Below the pieces are notes generated by a model that ran no database searches, was not told the DNA's origin, and saw only the letters and a program-made list of their open reading frames with translations. From Alisma plantago-aquatica (taxonomy: Eukaryota; Streptophyta; Magnoliopsida; Alismatales; Alismataceae), in assembly GCA_963693085.1 (NCBI GenBank), contig OY856412.1, forward strand, positions 1,059,976,244 to 1,060,040,243: a DNA stretch of 64,000 nucleotides, written 5' to 3'. The first letter of the stretch is position 1. Every line of letters starts with the position of its first letter. Shown one piece after another: positions 1-11,579 of the stretch. The translations under genes and the position numbers were made by a program.

Positions 1-2118
1 GTAGGATCTAAACTTATCAAAGTCATATACGACTGCTAGGAGTTCCTTCTCAGTAGTTGCATAGTTCCTCTGAGCTTCGTCAAGGGTCTTCGATGCATAA
101 TAGATGACATGATGTTTCTTCTCTATACATTGGCCCAGAACGGCACCCACAGCGTAATCACTGGCATCACACATAATTTCGAATGGGTGATCCCAATCTG
201 GGGTTCGAATGATGGGTGTTGTTGTGAGGGCATGCTTTAGATTGTTGAAACTCTTGATACATTCTTCATCAAAATAGAAGTCAGCGTCCTTCAGCAACAA
301 GTTTGTCATGGGCTTGGTTATCTTGGAGAAATCCTTGATAAACCTTCTATAGAAGCCCGCATGACCAAAGAATGCACGGACTTCTCTTACATTGGTAGGG
401 ATAGATAGTTTGTAGATCACTTTGATCTTGTCCTTGTCCACTTTGATTCCTCGATTGCTGACCCTATGGCCAAGGACAATGCCTTCTTTTACCATAAAGT
501 GACATTTCTCCCAATTTAGCACAAGATGTGCTTCTTCACATCGTTTGAGGACCAGGGAGACGTGCTTCAGGCATGAGTCGTATGAATCCCCATATACAGA
601 TAAATCATCCATAAAAACTTCCATAATGGTTTTAGTTAAACCAGCAAATATGGCAGCCATGCAGCGTTGGAAGGTTGTAGGCGCATTACAGAGCCCGAAT
701 GGCATCCTTCTAAAGGTGTATGTTCCAAAGGGGCAAGTGAAAGTAGTTTTCTCTTGATGATCTGGATGTATAGGAATTTGATAGAATCCAGAGTAACCAT
801 CGAGATAGCAGAAATATTCTTGGTGAGCCGATCATTCTAAGACTTGATCTAGGAAAGGCATCGGGAAATGATCCTTACATGTGGCCTTGTTCAACTTCCT
901 ATAATCGATGCACATCCTCAACCCGGTTACTGTTCGAGTGGGGTTGAGTTCATTATCTGCATTCCGTATCACAGTAGTGCCACCTTTCTTTGGAACAACA
1001 TGTACAGGACTCACCCATGATGAGTCAGATATAAGATAGATGATTCCAGTACTGAGCAACTTGATGACTTCACGGTGGACTAATTCCTTCATATTAGGAT
1101 TCAACTTCCGTTGATGCTCAACAGTCGGCTTGTGGTCTTCCACCATAGGGATTTTGTGCATGAAAAGCGCTTGACTGAAACCGGTGTGATCGCTCATCTT
1201 GTAGCCGATAGCTTTCTTTCTTTCCTTTAATTCTTTCAGGAGTTTATCTTCTTGTTCGGTCGTTAGATCAGAATTTATAATGACTGGACAAACCCTGAGA
1301 TCATCTAAAAACACGTACTTCAGTCCCTCGGGTAGGGGCTTCATTTCAGGGGCTTCTGGCTTCTCGCATGGCTCTTTAGTTACATTCACAGCTTTGAGTT
1401 CCTCGACCCTAGCTTCAGGATCTTCTTCTACAGAGTCGAGGTGAAGGATACAATCCATAACTTGTTCGCTGATGGAATTCTCAGGAGATGGGTTTGTTAG
1501 AGCCACTTCTAAAGGGTCATCTTGTTCATATTCCTCTTGTGTGAGGAGTAACATTTACTCAATGCAATCAATTAAATCGACTTTTTCCTGCATGCTTGGT
1601 CTTCGCATGCTTTCAAAAACCTTGAACTCGAGGGTTTCTTTCCCTTGTCTGAGCAACAAGGTCCCTGCTTCAACATCAATCAAAGCTCTTGTAGTGGCGA
1701 GCAATGGACGGCCAAAGATGATAGGGTATCTGGCGTCTTCCTTTATGTCCATGATGACATAGTCACATGTGATATAAGAGTCTTCTCCAACCTTGACAGG
1801 GACATCTTCAATGATTCCTAAGGGAAGAATCATAGAGTTATCTACAAGTTGTATGGTCACTCCCGTTGGGAGGAGTTCTGCAAACCCTAACCTCTTACAA
1901 AGGCTAAGTGGCATGATAGAGATGCTAGCACCGAGATCGGCCAACCCCTTCTTACATGAAGAGTCACTGATATGGCATGAAATCCCAAAGGATCTCAGGG
2001 CTTTCTATTTCTTGGGCATTTTTCTCTGAATAATATCGGAGGTAGTCGTTTCTAACTTCACTGTCTCATATTCTTCGGTTATATATTTCCTTATGAGAAG
2101 TGACTTCAAGTACTTCGT
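1..2118 (-). pseudogene. Athila-type pol: aspartic protease, reverse transcriptase, start of RNase H
   Basis: The polyprotein region matures Gag and copies element RNA into DNA in virus-like particles. The protease domain is at about 1944-1555 with the catalytic ADLGAS motif. RT runs from about 1150 to 200: SDSSWVSPVHVVPKKGG, then CIDYRKLN, and the active-site FMDD box near 610. At the left edge the RNase H start is visible (YASKTLDEAQRNYATTEKEL). Three stops interrupt the single frame: 2005-2007 (TAG), 1555-1557 (TAA) and 832-834 (TGA, where the family has an arginine, so CGA to TGA is likely). No frameshift is needed. The reading runs off base 1, so the remainder of RNase H and integrase are outside. 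Family-level identification is firm; the copy is dead. Confidence 0.92.
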
Positions 2119-4029
2119 CTAGGTTGGTATCTCATCCAGGGCATCAAGGAAGGGTATATCAACATGAAGATTCTTCATGGCTTCCTTGAACTTATTGAAA
2201 TGGGTATCAAGCTTTTTCTGCTTCAAATGAGCTGGGAAAGGAGGACGAGGCTGGTATACTGGCACATCCGACTCAGGTGTGTCTTCTGCCTCTGTAGCCA
2301 ATGGTTCCTCCAATCTTATTTTGTCAGTCTTATCAGCAGTTGGTGGTTCCTTCGGTTGAGACTCAGGTATTGTAGAGTCTTGGACATTCACAAAGTCATC
2401 ATCATTTGTTGCCACTATTGGTATCTTAGTAGGGGAGTTAGAATAGTCTTTCCTGGACCTGGTGTTGACAGCCATCAGTTGCTCTGGATGTTTAGGATTG
2501 TTTTCGAGTTGTCCAGCAAAGGCTCCAGCAGGTGGCTTCATGCTAGCTGCAAGTTGAGCTAGTTGAGATTCAATAGCCTTCTGATGGGCTTGTTGGTTAG
2601 CTATCATAGTCTGATGTGACTGCAACATCTTCTCAATAGCTGATAATTTGTCATCAGGAGAGATGGGATCGGCTTGTTTCCCTTGTTGTTGTTGTTGATA
2701 GGGGACTTGGTTGGGGTTCCGAAACTGAGAATTGTTTTGATAATTGTTGTAGTTTCTATTTTGGTAGTTTCCTCTAAAGTTCCCTTGATTCCCAAAATTT
2801 GGTTCTTGGTTATACTGGAATCCTGGCGGGCCTCATTTTTTAGTATTTGAACCAAGTTTTCGTGAGTTTTCCGCTCCAGAAGGATTTCCATATTGAAAAC
2901 CTAGATGGTTTCTATTCTGATTTGGATTATAGTACCCTTGACCAGGAATGGTGTTGACAGCAGTCAGATTTTCCATTTGACCATTATATCCTTGGGCACA
3001 GGTATTGCTCAAAACAACATCATAGAGAATGTTACAGGCTAGAGTAGAATGATCGATTCCTTTGCATGCTTCACAAAAGAGTGAAGCTGACTTAACTTGT
3101 TGTTGTTGTCGAGGGGGTGAGCATCTTCTTTCGTAGGCGGAAAAATATGTTTCAAGTTTCTCTTGCTTGGTGACTAGAAGCTTAAGAGACTTTGCAATAG
3201 ACTTGTACTCAGGAGTAGCTTCTTCCATAGCAACCTTCAGCACTCCTTTACTTACGGGTCTACCCCAGTTAGCTTGATTTTCAGCTCCAAGGGTGATAAC
3301 TTTCCACCCGCTATCATAGCATTGACGCATGAAGTTTCCTCCAGATGAGGAATCCAAAAACTTCTTGATGTCATCATCCACACCCCTATAAAAGATTTCG
3401 ATGAGTTGATATTTAGGAATGTCGTCATGTGGACACTTGCGTAGGAGCTCTTTGTATCTTTCCCATGCTTCTGCTAGGGATTCTCCAGGGACTTGGGTGA
3501 ATTGCGTTATTTGGCCCCTAATTTCATAGGTGAGAGAAGGTGGATAAAACTTTTCTAGAAAAACATTTTGAAGTTGTTCCCAAGTGGTGATGGGTTTGCA
3601 TTGCAAGGAGTTATACCAACTCATGGCTCTATCGGCAAGAGAGTATTTGAAGAGACAGAGTCTAATGGCATCATCTGTGACTCCATTTTTCTTTGTCATG
3701 GCACATAGATCTATAAACCTCAGAAGATGTTCTTAACTATCTTCTCCTTGCTTACCATAGAAAGGAATGTTTTGAAGCAACGTCATCCAATGTGCCCATA
3801 TCTCAAAGTTGGGAGCATTGATGGGAGGAGGTTGTACTGGGTGATGAACGTCAGTAGCTTTAGGGATTGAGAACTCCCTAAGGTCTTTTTGTAACTCTGC
3901 TTGTTGAGCTGCTGCTTGGGCTGCTTGGATTTCTTCTTGAACTGCGGCTCAGGCTTCTGGCATTAGTCTATCCCTTTGTGCATTAAGGGATTGAGCTACC
4001 CTTCAAGAAATTTCCTCCTCTTGATCCAT
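2119..4029 (-). pseudogene. Athila-type gag
   Basis: Structural capsid/nucleocapsid protein. I place the start at the ATG at 4029-4027 (MDQEEEIS), because the same frame leads without a shift into the Retrotrans_gag core at 3699-3300 (SWYNSL, TWEQLQNVFLEKFYP, ESLAEAWERYKELLR). A zinc-knuckle-like CEAC...HSTLAC lies near 3075-3030, then an Asn/Gln-rich stretch (about 2830-2690) and a coiled-coil-like Gln/Ala segment near 2620-2540. In-frame stops occur at 3949-3951 (TGA), 3733-3735 (TAA), 2833-2835 (TGA) and 2119-2121 (TAG). It continues in phase into protease. Non-functional as it stands. Confidence 0.9.
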
Positions 4030-4281
4030 TCTTTCTTGGTTCTCTCTGTACTGACGGTGAAAGGTTCTGTTTATCTTAGGGTCGAAGCTAACAGAGAGTC
4101 CGGGACTGTCCAAGTGGTGCATACACTAGACTTTGTGGGTACCTAGGATGGAAAGATCTTTTGCTAGTAAGATGGATGGAGCATAACCGAATTCAAGTAT
4201 ATATGATCGATATTATCAAAAGTAAAAGAAAAAATCCTAAATTAGTCTCAAAAGAACTAGATTTAACTAGATGATTCTGTT

Positions 4282-4300
4282 GCCCCGGCAACGACGCCAG
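4282..4300 (-). other. Primer binding site of the Athila-like element
   Basis: Read on the minus strand it is TGGCGTCGTTGCCGGGG, the Athila-type primer site, one change from the usual TGGCGCCGTTGCCGGGG. It sits four bases inside the LTR end (TGACGTGG at 4305 on the plus strand) and about 250 bases upstream of the gag ATG, as expected for minus-strand DNA priming. Confidence 0.88.
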
Positions 4301-4689
4301 AATTTGACGTGGCTTATATTATCGCACTAACAAACTCACTTAGGGTTGAAATCCCTAAGTTTTTAACCAAAACAACATGCAATAATACCGCTTGAAAGCT
4401 GACGGGTCTTATTGCAGTATAGTTGAGGATCAAATCCCAAGCTACAACATTTTTAAGAATCTTTCTCTAGTTGAATCTAGTTGAATCATGACTAATATTT
4501 AGAATAAGGTTGGTTGATTTGAGTTTAATTAGACTAAATGCAAGGAAATTAAAAGAGCAGGATTAAAGGTTGACTAAAGATTAATGATGGAAATTGCTAG
4601 GATGGGCCCAGGTTTCACCACCACTACACATGCAATCACATCCAAACATCAAACATCCAGGAAAGATATAACCATTCAAATAGAGGTGT

Positions 4690-4905
4690 TGCAAAACCCC
4701 CCATACGGGCGTCAGGTTTGTGTAAGCATCACCTTAGGTATCATATGCCTCGTCACCATCCAGATCACATACTTACAGCTCTAAAGATACAGAAATCCAA
4801 ATGAAGTTGTGGGCCCCCTATACAGGCGTCAGGAACACAGAAGTGTCACCGTGGGCTAGATGGCTCATCACCACACGGATCATACACTTACAACCTCAAG
4901 GAATC
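4690..4905. repeat. Imperfect tandem duplication, about 120-bp unit
   Basis: Both halves share an opening CCCC(C)ATAC/TATAC, GGCGTCAGG, a TCATCACC-type core and a closing CATACTTACA/CATACACTTACA followed by CTC/CCTCAA. The units are about 120 bp apart inside the Athila LTR. No coding value. Confidence 0.65.
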
Positions 4906-5403
4906 CCATTCTATTTCTAGTTTGGGAGTCGACCACATTAATCGACATTCAAAACATACACATTGAAGTTCTCGCAACATAGGAAACGAACAAGATAAAT
5001 GCAAGCAGGTGATAAATCCACAAGCAAACATCGACGATTAACAACGATATGAAAGATTATATACATGCCATAGAATGTTTAACAAAAAGATATGAAAGCA
5101 TGGGAAACGGGGCTAGTCCCCGCACCCCAGTGAAAGTACACTACTCGCTCATGGTGAGAGGAACTAGAATAACAAGAGAGAGAGAAGTGTCCGCCATGAG
5201 CATGGTGAAGAAGATGATCACAACTCAGTGGAGAAACGGTCTTCTACACAATGTCGGAGTAGATATGGAAGAAGAGAGAAGAACACCACGACAGACGGGG
5301 CAGATCTTCTCTCTCCACCTTCTTCTTTTCTCGTAATCCTTGCTCGCAACAGGAGGAGCAGCTCGTGGATGAGATGGCAGTGTAGAAATGGCATAGATGC
5401 AGC

Positions 5404-5441
5404 AGATCTAGATCCAGATCTAGATCTAGATCTAGATCTGG
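5404..5441. repeat. AGATCT hexamer microsatellite
   Basis: About six near-perfect AGATCT/AGATCC units in tandem. Each AGATCT is self-complementary, so the tract is palindromic throughout and could form a hairpin. Confidence 0.85.
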
Positions 5442-5984
5442 ACGAGGTGGCTTGTAGATCTGAGTCTTCACTCCAGATCTGGGTGAACAGGTTGCAAAAC
5501 CACCACGGGGGAAGGTTCTTGGCTATGGAGATCGTCTCCTTAGACCCAGGACAGTCCTACAGCCTAACGGCATCTGGAGATCGATCCCTTGACTGGATAG
5601 AGTCGTGTTCTATTTATTGGCAGGTTGGCACTGACTTAAAATTTGCAACCTTGTCATTTCTGCAGCAGGTCGCGGCTTTTTGCACGATCGTGACTTTTTC
5701 ATCTAGGCCAGGGAGTCCTGCTTCTCTTTTGTTAATAGAGTGCCTAGCTTGCGCTGCTGCTTGGTAGGTGGCTGACCATCTGTGGGTTGCAAGTGGAGCG
5801 GCTCGATCTACTGTGGAGGCAGTCCGCTTGCGTTGATAAATGAAGGTGGCAAACTTACTATGGATGATGAAGGTGGAGGTTGGGGGGTCGCAGTTATGGG
5901 CAGGTTCAGAAGTCGTGATTATTTGGCTCGATCATGCCTTTGCTGCAGGTCGCAATTCTACAGATCTCGGACATGAGGAAGAGA

Positions 5985-6795
5985 ATACCGCGATCGCGGT
6001 TAGGTGAATCGCGGTCGCGGCAGAGCTACGGAGGTCGCGATCATGAAGAAGGTAGGTCACGGTTTTGAGAGTGAGATCGTGGTTCCATCATGTTGCAGTT
6101 GCGGATCATGGAATCGCGGACAGGTGTCCGCGGTCTTAGAGGGTGGGGTCACGATTGTTTTGGATGGACGTGGAGTTTTGTCGCGGTCACGATCATTGAT
6201 AACCGCGGTCACGGTCAGTTGCTCTTAGCCCAGTCGTGGTGTTTCCTGCTGCAGGGGTGGCGGCTTAAAGGTCGCGATCATGAGGGTCGCAGCTGCATTG
6301 CTTGATCTCTCTACAGTGATGGTGAGTCGCGATGGAGAGTAGAGGCATATGTTGTGAACAACTTGATCTCCGAAGCAGGCTGCAGGTGAAGGGAGGTAGA
6401 GCGTGGGCATGAGTTGCTGCTGCGGGCGCGGCTAGTTGTAGGTTATAGTTCTGAGGGAGCAATAGGTCGTAGACAGGAAGGAAGAAGTGGCAGTGCTAAA
6501 GATTGAACTGGGTGGAGGGATGATCGTAGGCTGACGGCACAGGACCTCAGACAAGTGTCCACGATCTTTTGGCTTGGTCGCGATCAGCAGCAACCGCGGG
6601 TAGAGTCATGGGGGGTCGCGATATTGGCAAGGACCAGGTCGCGGCATTGAGGCAGTCGCGATCTCTAGCAATCGCGGATAGGTGGCAGGAAGGTCGCAAT
6701 TGTTTGAAGGCTTAGACCGCGGGTGATAAGGGAGGTCATGATTTTGAGGACAGCTGCCCGCAATCTCTACAATCGCGGTCGCGATTGTAGGGTTT
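5985..6795. repeat. Cluster of TCGCGAT / ATCGCGGT-type CpG octamers in the LTR
   Basis: The hexamer-to-octamer core (TCGCGA, TCGCGG, CGCGAT) recurs roughly two dozen times on both strands over 0.8 kb, for example near 5991, 6010, 6031, 6181, 6272, 6616, 6640, 6656, 6672 and 6770. Spacing is irregular (about 20-60 bases), so it is dispersed rather than a strict tandem. The surrounding sequence is AT-rich and CpG-poor. Confidence 0.75.
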
Positions 6796-7172
6796 GCTGG
6801 AGCCACAATCTAGGAGAAGAAGCGGGAACTATAGCCACATAAAGAAATTAAGGGGTTGTTGACCATGCTTTGGCCAAGCAACCAAAGAGCCCAAATAGAG
6901 CCATGGGCTTTGGAGATTGGGCCCAAGAACTCCAAAACTGACCTGCACAAGGGTGCAAAAAATCAATAAAAATAGGAGTAAAATCAATTAAGCCAATTAA
7001 ATGCACATGTTAGAAGATAAAGTCAATAAATGCATGAATACAACCAAAACTGGGCTAAACGAGATGACTGAACCGAGATGAATATACATATAAGAAGATA
7101 GAGCTAGTAAAACCGAATAATCAGAGCAAAACTAGGCCAAACGAGGCGATTAGACTCTGATGAATATGCATT

Positions 7173-7457
7173 CATCAATTGTAAGCATCATTCATAATAA
7201 ATTGAACTTTTTGTTTTTATGGATAACATTGATATTGAAGAAGTTATGAAATTTCCAATACCAACCAAAATATATGTTTTCTTTGGAATAATTATTTACT
7301 ATTGAGATCCAAAAATGCTATTAGTCCAAATTTGCATTATATTCATATTGAATCGAGTCATCTCAAAATTATTATATACGGCTAAATTAATTTTCAAAGA
7401 CTTCTAGTTCGAGTAAGGAGCACTTCAAAAAATTCTTTGTGCTCCTTCAACAACATA
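7173..7457. other. AT-rich spacer between the Athila and copia elements
   Basis: No gene or recognised element. It contains a 9-bp perfect inverted repeat, AAGGAGCAC (7415-7423) and GTGCTCCTT (7440-7448), with a 16-bp loop immediately left of the copia LTR. No target-site duplication could be matched with the far side of the copia element. Confidence 0.5.
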
Positions 7458-9337
7458 TGTTGGTTGATGCCTAGAGAGCCAATCATATGATGATTGTAAT
7501 AAGGCATCATATACGTGACTTCATAACAATAAAGGTAACTTTGTCTATTATGAATGTCTCAATCATGATATCATGACACATATGTAGTAGATGTCTATAG
7601 AATGATGCTACTCGAATGACATATGCCTTTAAGTTGACGACCTAAACAATGAGATCATATGTATGATAAGAGTACATACATTGTTGTTATGTCCCTAGTC
7701 ACATATTACTCTAGAAGCAAATTAGACAACACTAATACATAATACTAGAGTTTGTGTTGGTTGATGACATAATCTCATCAGTCATAGTATGTAATATCAA
7801 ACCAAACGCATTGGTACTTGGCATAGAATAGTGCACCAGATAGACCCACCTTGAGATTGATACATGGAAACCATTATATGGTAGTCAGAATCAGCTCCCA
7901 TAGTGATAGTGTGATTTTGGTTTTTAGACCTGAAGTCACTACACTCGTCACATTTCATTCGACGTATTTTGACATCATCTAATGTGACCTTGAATAAGGG
8001 TTGCCATAAAGGTGATTCTCGGGTGCATTGTGTCACATGGGGATTGAGTGTGAGTGATGCATATGGGATTTTATCCTTCTATAGGAGATTGTTATCTAGG
8101 CCACTTAAATAAGTGAGACTTATAAATGTATGGCCATACTCATGTGACTCAATATATGATATGTGTGCGCACATGCATCTCACTCAGTATGCTCTAGTTC
8201 AAGGAACATGGATTGAATGTTGAAGAGGATGACGATTCCATGCCTTGAGTTCAATCCACATATCAGTGATAAAGGAACTATACAATCATAGAAACATTGA
8301 TCACAAATTGTAGGTTGAAGTTGTTCTCCAACTTTCCAATTACTTGGTTAGCAATGATGTGTTTCTAGATACTACTCATTTCTTGTGATGTGATAAGTTG
8401 GTATGGACATTCACTGCCTATGTAACTTGGGACCTATAGGGTCATACGTGTAGGATACACTTGGTGTAGGAGTTTACTCATGAATATGGTTTAACTTGAG
8501 TACCATAATGTTTAGGTATTCAAATGAAACAACATTGGTTGTATATTGGCTGAACTGAAATTTGAACCACCAGGTTAAGATCATGAACCACCTGGTTCAT
8601 AAATGAATCAACTGTTTCAAAGTGTGAAATAACTATTTTAGATGTGAAATGGTTGTTTCAATGAAATGATCATTACAACGATCAGCATGACTGGATCAAG
8701 GATTGATGTTGACATCATGTTGTGTATTAATTTAATATGAAATGTCGTATAATGTGAATAGGAAACATAGTGAAATGACCAGTTCAACTGTTGAACCGAT
8801 CATCTCATGTGTAAACCGGTCAATTAATTGGTGAACTGATTGATTCATGGTTTTGGGGTTGTCGAAAATTCACAAAATTATGTCTCTTCAACTCTCGATT
8901 AGACTAGAACTCTTCACCCAACCCTCCTAATAATAGAGGGGTAGTTGAGGCTTTCATGACACACAATAATAATTTTTGACTAGTTGTTTTTCTCTCTAGT
9001 TGTAGTAACTAGAGATTGTGATCAAGTCCTATCTGTAAAAGGGAGGGATAACAATGGAGAGACAACATAAGAGAGTGAATCAACCCTAGTAGGTTGACTT
9101 TCAAAGGGACAACTCCTTGTTGGCTCTAGTAACACAACAGGAGTTCCCAGTGGTCCGCGTGGACTACATAGAGGTGAGGAGGCCTTTTCGACCCTCTAGG
9201 AGGAAGCCATCAACCATCGTCTATGGTGTTGCATTGTTGATTACTCCAGTTTTTGTTGAAGAAGAAGCATGATGCTGCAAGGATAAGTCATTGGACTTGT
9301 TCTAGCATCGAATATAGGCCTTGCAACCTTTGTTCCC
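7458..9337 (+). repeat. Copia 5' LTR, proximal part
   Basis: It starts TGTTGG; the matching start on the inverted 3' LTR (57409, minus) follows a polypurine tract, which fixes this end. Positions 7458-8100 match 57409-56766 in reverse complement, and 8101-9337 match 59698-60893 directly, so this copy shows the uninverted LTR order. It contains several GAACC...GGTTC inverted motifs (8570-8850). It ends at TTCCC where the CACTA element enters. A reverse-strand open frame at 7797-8036 has no recognisable product. Confidence 0.85.
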
Positions 9338-10220
9338 CACTAGTACATTTGATACCTCTAATGTTACTTTTCTAGATGTTGGTTCCAAAACAAAAATGAC
9401 ACTATAGACCAAAGAACGTTAGTTCATTAGCAAAAATATCAACATTGATCAACAATTGTTGATTTAGAAAAGACATTGGTACCGCTGTTTCTGTAATGTC
9501 AGCTATATTTTTTAAAAAGGACTTCTAAAATAACCTGTGAAATTTTTCAAGGAAAAATATTTGCCTCCAAAAATTTTAAGATTAGTATTGGTTTTAGATA
9601 ATAGGAGACAAACACCTTTGCACAAAACAAATTTACCTACAAAAAAAATATGGAATTGGTTGTTTATCTATAAAACTGACATTGATTTTCAAGAAAAATA
9701 GAAAACATTGTACAAATGGTGTTGATTTTTTGTCAAGAAACTGATGTTAGAGGATTCACACAGCGTCCCTGTGGAAAAATCCCAAATTTCTCTCTAGTTT
9801 CAGTTCACCCAAAAAACGGACGAATAAGGCCTTACTTCGAACCTTTTTTTAGTTTAGTTAAGTGCATCAATTTTTTTTCAAAGAAGCAATGTCTAAGTCA
9901 CTAGGTTAGGTGTTGGTTTTTTATAAATGAACGATGAATCAGGCCTTAATTAGACTTTTTTTTTTCAGATAATGGCCTCTTGCATTGGTTTTATATAGCA
10001 ACCGAAGTCTAAGTCACTAGTTTAGGTGTCGATGTTTGGTATACAACCAACGACTCAGGGCTCACTCACTATGATTTTTGGTATACAACTAATGACTCAG
10101 GGCTTACTCACTCCAATCTTTACAACAAACTGACATCTAAGTCGCTAGGTTAGGTGTCATGTTTTGATAATTAACTGACGTCTAAGTACTTAAGTGCCCA
10201 TTTTTGCAAACAATCGATCA
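9338..10220. repeat. CACTA left terminal and subterminal repeats
   Basis: After the terminal repeat, units built on (A)ACTGA(C/T)..TC(T)AAGTC(A/G)CTAGGTTAGGTGTC recur near 9735, 9885, 10003, 10045, 10090, 10130 and 10175, in degenerate form and mixed orientation. CACTA elements are known to carry such subterminal arrays as transposase-binding sites. Similar units occur at the right end (53390-53891). Confidence 0.65.
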
Positions 10221-10304
10221 CTATGTAAAACTTACTATCACCCTCGTGAAATAGACTTTTGCCTGATATTTGTTCCATTATTTAGCCATTTTTTCTCTAG
10301 ATCA

Positions 10305-10631
10305 GGAGATTTCAACCTCCACCGTCATTGCTCCTTCTCCTTGCGCCTACTCTTACTCCTGTCACTGCTAGCAGCTCCACCTACTGCTCTTGATCCAACT
10401 TCTATTGATGCCACCTACAACTCCTTTAGTCACATGCAACACCGTTGCCTTCTCCTACTCTAGCCTCTGCAACAGCCTCCACCTACAACTCATCCTCTAG
10501 CAACCTACAACGCCACCACCTACTCCTGCTACAGCCTCTACCATTGTCGTCACCTAGAACTCCTCTTTTATCTACTTGTAAAGCCACCGCCTGATCCTAT
10601 TCTTGCTCTAGTCATCAAAGCTAGTTGTGAA
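10305..10631 (+). other. Pyrimidine-rich leader with possible splice donor
   Basis: C/T-biased, Ser/Thr/Pro-coding-like tract (repeated CTCC, CCACCTAC) ending in a good donor, AAG|GTGAGC, at 10631. It lies upstream of the transposase start and may be an untranslated first exon of the CACTA transcript. Open frames are interrupted, so I do not call a protein. Confidence 0.35.
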
Positions 10632-11390
10632 AGGTGAGCATCTACCTTTTTTATTAATTGTTTTGAAACATTTTGCCATAGCTAGCATTTGTTTGGGTTT
10701 ACATTGTGTGTATGAATGAATGTACAAAAAAGTGTATTCTATGCTTGGAATGTTTGTGCTTTAATTTTGTGTATAAATGAATATGCAAAAAAATGTATGC
10801 TATGTGTGTTGATGGTATTTTTTTGGGCTTTTTATTTAAATTAGGAAATGAATTCAATAGATGTATATTTGGATGTCTTGTGTCATGACTTGATGAACAT
10901 TAACCTTTTTGTTCTTAATTATGGATAGAACATAAACATTAACATGAAAATTGGACCACACTTTCTTGAAAAGGCATGTGTTATTGTAAGGCTATATTAA
11001 TGTATATTTTGTGCATATATGATATAAATAATGACACTAAGATCATAGTTATATAATAGTATGTTGGCCTATAAACACATCTAAGATTTACTCGTTAGGA
11101 GTAAATCTTGGATAGTCCATAGCTTTAGACTGTTGTTGAATACATAATCTCACTTAGGATGTAAGTTTATATTGTGTATTTGGTTTTCAAGATGTTTCAC
11201 AAAACTTCCCCATTTGTTCTCTAAGTACATATGCAGGTGGCTATTTGCCCATCTACATCAGTGTACTTGGAGAACTGCGGGAAATGTTGCCAAAATTTTA
11301 TTGAAAACCAAATCACACATTATAAACTCACTAGTGCGATTAGGTGTTCAAAAATAGTATACGTGGTACACACATTCATTATTGAACTCA

Positions 11391-11555
11391 AAACCCTAAT
11401 TTGTAAACCATAAACCCTAAATCCTAATTTGTAAACCCTAAACCCTAATATGTAAACCCTTATCCATTAACCCTAGATGATAAACCTTCATTTGTAAACC
11501 TTTATTGCTAAACCCTAATAATGTAAACCCTAAACCCTAAACCCTAAACCCTAAT
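11391..11555. promoter_or_regulatory. Telobox cluster with a short interstitial telomere-like tract
   Basis: About ten AACCCTAA-type boxes in 165 bases, ending in an uninterrupted run of the plant telomere unit AAACCCT (about four units, 11524-11555). It lies 25 bases upstream of the CACTA transposase ATG. Teloboxes are known in plant promoters and 5' untranslated regions, where Myb-like telomere-repeat-binding proteins bind; a role here is inference. Confidence 0.7.
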
Positions 11556-11579
11556 ATGTGTTTTCTCTTTGATCATAAA

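Larger units (their letters stand above)
1..7172 (-). mobile_element. Athila-like Ty3/gypsy retrotransposon, truncated by window edge
   Basis: Minus-strand order from right to left is LTR, primer binding site, gag, aspartic protease, reverse transcriptase, start of RNase H; integrase and the 3' LTR lie outside the window. Athila assignment rests on the gag-protease junction, the protease ADLGASI motif, RT motifs such as SDSSWVSPV and the primer-site sequence. The gag-pol frame stays in one phase from 4029 to base 1 but carries seven stop codons. The right boundary (about 7172) is a guess, because the second LTR is not here to compare. Confidence 0.9.
4305..7172 (-). repeat. 5' LTR of the Athila-like element (right boundary uncertain)
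   Basis: The LTR inner end is fixed by the adjacent primer site: on the plus strand it opens TGACGTGGCTTA. The outer end is inferred from a terminal-looking ATGCATTCA near 7164-7172, and no partner LTR is available. It is non-coding; short open frames here overlap on both strands and show no homology. It contains a 120-bp duplication (4690-4905), an AGATCT microsatellite (5404-5441) and a CpG-rich octamer cluster (5985-6795), listed separately. About 2.9 kb is long for this group, so another insertion inside is possible. Confidence 0.6.

Noticed and set aside
5228..6305. Overlapping frames in the Athila LTR
   Set aside because: Low-complexity AGATCT and CGCG repeats create open frames on both strands; nothing resembles a protein family.
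7458..9337. Solo copia LTR
   Set aside because: Its missing last 100 bases and the primer site are found at 53892-54002, so it is the 5' LTR of a split element.
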